Assembly: GCF_014655295.1 (NCBI RefSeq) | Contig: NZ_BNBI01000003.1 | Coordinates: 124,001 to 188,000 of the forward strand | Reading direction: 5' to 3' | Length of the DNA: 64,000 nucleotides | Source: Streptomyces fumanus | GTDB taxonomy: Bacteria > Actinomycetota > Actinomycetes > Streptomycetales > Streptomycetaceae | Shown: piece after piece, positions 62,818-64,000 of the stretch | How positions within the stretch are numbered: position 1 is the stretch's first letter | Layout: each line of letters starts with the position of its first letter | The notes under the pieces: model-generated | Told to the model about the DNA's origin: nothing | Database searches by the model: none | Seen by the model: only the letters and a program-made list of their open reading frames with translations | Position numbers and translations under genes: made by a program

Positions 62818-64000
62818 TCAGGGCGTGGCCAGTTCGAACCGCGTGACGCGGACCGAACCGCCGAGCGCCCGGGTGGCGTAGGAGAAGAGGGCGAAGCGGT
62901 AGCCCATGAAGAACCGCCAGTCGTTGCCCATGGAGAAGTCGGGGCCCAGGCGGGTGAACGTGACGCCGTCGGTGCTGTAGGAGAACCTCCCCGGGCGGGC
63001 CGATCCGGGGCGGATGTCGGCGCTGGCGCGCAGCCAGACGCGGGTGCCCGTGACGGGCGCGCTCGCGGCCTCGTAGCCGGTGCCGGTGGTGTTCCAGTTG
63101 GTGTCCATGGTCAGCCCGTTGACCATCACCAGCCGGGTGGTGCCGCCCTCGCGTTTGAGGCCGATCCAGGCCGAGGAGTCACGCAGCAGGGCGAGTCCGG
63201 CCCGGTCGCCGTCGGTCATCGCCGAGTGGTCGAGCTGGACGGTGGCGGTGGAGGTGGGACCCTGGATGCGGTGCGTGAGGGTGTTGCGGGCCCAGTACAG
63301 GTCGTTGGTGACGGTGGCGGTGCGCAGGGTCAGGCCGTTGCCGAGCGACCACTTGGTGTTGTCCGGGTTGTGGTTCCACTCCCACCTGGGTTTGAGGGAA
63401 GTGCCGTCGAAGGCGTCGACACCGGTCATGGGGGTGACCTGGCGGGGCGGGGCCGGTACGGCCGGGCTGGGGTAGGTGGTGCCCCAGGCCCCGTTCACCG
63501 TCTGGACCACCGGCCAGCCGTCCGAGGTCCAGGTGACCGGGGCCAGCGCGGGCATCCGGCCGCCGGGGTAGGCGTCGACGAAGGCGAGGTAGTACCAGGC
63601 GCCGCTCTGCGTCTGCACCAGGCCGCCCTGGTGCGGGACGCCGCCGCCGGAGATGGGCCCGCGCAGGTCGAGCAGCACCTGCCGCAGGGTGTACGGGCCG
63701 AAGGGGCCGCCCGACGACTTCAGGATGTACTGCCCGTTGGCGGGCCGGGTCAGGAAGATGTAGTACTGCCCGTTGATCTTGTAGAAGCGGGAGCCCTCCA
63801 GGGTACCGATGCTCGACGGGGTGGTGAACACCTGCTGGGTACGAACCTGGCTGCGGCCGTCCGGGGACAACTGGGCCACGCTGATCGTGGTGTTGCCGTA
63901 CGCCACGTACAGGGTGTCGTCGCTGTCGACCAGCAGTCCCGCGTCGTAGTACGGCGTGCCGATGGTCGTCAGCCGGCTCCAGGGTCCCTCGGCGGCCGTC
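62818..64000 (-). CDS. GH43 family glycosidase, C-terminal part (gene extends beyond window)
   Basis: The visible ~394 residues are the latter half of a GH43-type enzyme: propeller blades with LYVAYGNTTISVAQLS, TLEGSRFYKINGQYYIFLTR, GPISGGGVPHQGGLVQTQSG, ALAPVTWTSDGWP, then a C-terminal beta-xylosidase-type jelly roll (LKPRWEWNHNPDNTKW, GDRAGLALLRDSSAWIGLKR, MGYRFALFSYATRALGG). Family members act as beta-xylosidases or arabinofuranosidases on arabinoxylan. Upstream of and probably co-transcribed with the GH62 gene; the start lies past base 64000. Confidence 0.92.
   Translation of the reverse strand, partial: TAAEGPWSRLTTIGTPYYDAGLLVDSDDTLYVAYGNTTISVAQLSPDGRSQVRTQQVFTTPSSIGTLEGSRFYKINGQYYIFLTRPANGQYILKSSGGPFGPYTLRQVLLDLRGPISGGGVPHQGGLVQTQSGAWYYLAFVDAYPGGRMPALAPVTWTSDGWPVVQTVNGAWGTTYPSPAVPAPPRQVTPMTGVDAFDGTSLKPRWEWNHNPDNTKWSLGNGLTLRTATVTNDLYWARNTLTHRIQGPTSTATVQLDHSAMTDGDRAGLALLRDSSAWIGLKREGGTTRLVMVNGLTMDTNWNTTGTGYEAASAPVTGTRVWLRASADIRPGSARPGRFSYSTDGVTFTRLGPDFSMGNDWRFFMGYRFALFSYATRALGGSVRVTRFELATP

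Overview
The window is very GC-rich double-stranded chromosomal DNA with strongly biased third codon positions, GTG/TTG starts and GGAGG-type ribosome binding sites. It also carries Tat signals, CebR-, GlnR- and DasR-like sites, streptogrisin-like and RsbU/STAS/MEDS families and many secreted glycoside hydrolases. Together these point to a Streptomyces (or very close relative) chromosome, in an accessory-rich part. I saw no rRNA, tRNA, CRISPR array, transposase or phage genes. The first gene (MFS C-terminus) and the last (GH43 hydrolase) run off the window.

Layout. 1-12.2 kb: small regulator-plus-target units (PaaX; LysR + conserved protein; MFS; Tat-exported DUF3500 protein; TetR + FAD monooxygenase around a 14-bp inverted repeat; MFS/LysR divergent pair with an ABM-domain protein). 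12.2-14.7 kb: a streptogrisin-fold protein that has lost two catalytic residues, then gdhA with a candidate GlnR box. 14.8-17.4 kb: a MarR unit in which near-identical palindromes lie before an enoyl-reductase-like oxidoreductase and before the leaderless marR gene. 17.3-23.6 kb: AraC/cupin pair, a 684-residue ATPase with a C-terminal helix-turn-helix, an anchored hypothetical, and a divergent SDR/TetR pair with two inverted operators. 23.7-24.8 kb: an RlmA/TlrB-type rRNA methyltransferase preceded by a leaderless 12-codon leader ORF and large hairpins, as in antibiotic-induced attenuation. 24.8-33.5 kb: an amidohydrolase, then a DasR/DasABC-like sugar-uptake locus (GntR; binding protein; two permeases; GH20 hexosaminidase; CBM3-GH16 protein). 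33.5-36.2 kb: TauE exporter, oxidoreductase behind a MerR-type long-spacer promoter, methyltransferase.

36.3-44.6 kb is a dense signalling block: MEDS-HATPase, MEDS-STAS, STAS, a 1385-residue hybrid kinase/receiver/PP2C/anti-sigma protein, and divergently a GAF-PP2C with its own STAS partner. 44.6-49.4 kb: DoxX-like, small conserved proteins, a ZIP transporter and a Tat-exported esterase. 49.6-53.3 kb: a 63-codon ORF made of five 21-bp repeats, overlapping an O-methyltransferase-family gene, followed by an A-T-TE single-module synthetase, a plausible small quinone/furanone/terphenyl-type pathway. 53.4-54.9 kb: an unusual repeat-tailed protein with a candidate Cys-His-Asp core. 55-64 kb: CebR-box-controlled CBM2-GH5 cellulase, a hydrolase, RidA/HxlR divergent pair, GAF-PP2C phosphatase, a decayed monooxygenase/PKS scar, and a GH43-GH62 arabinoxylan pair.

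Functionally the region combines polysaccharide degradation and uptake (chitooligosaccharide, cellulose, beta-glucan, arabinoxylan), RsbU/V/W-type stress signalling, small detoxification units each with a local repressor, and an antibiotic-resistance-type methyltransferase. The least conventional items are the inactive streptogrisin homologue, the leader/attenuator in front of the rRNA methyltransferase, the heptapeptide-repeat ORF beside the A-T-TE gene, and the Cys-His-Asp repeat protein.
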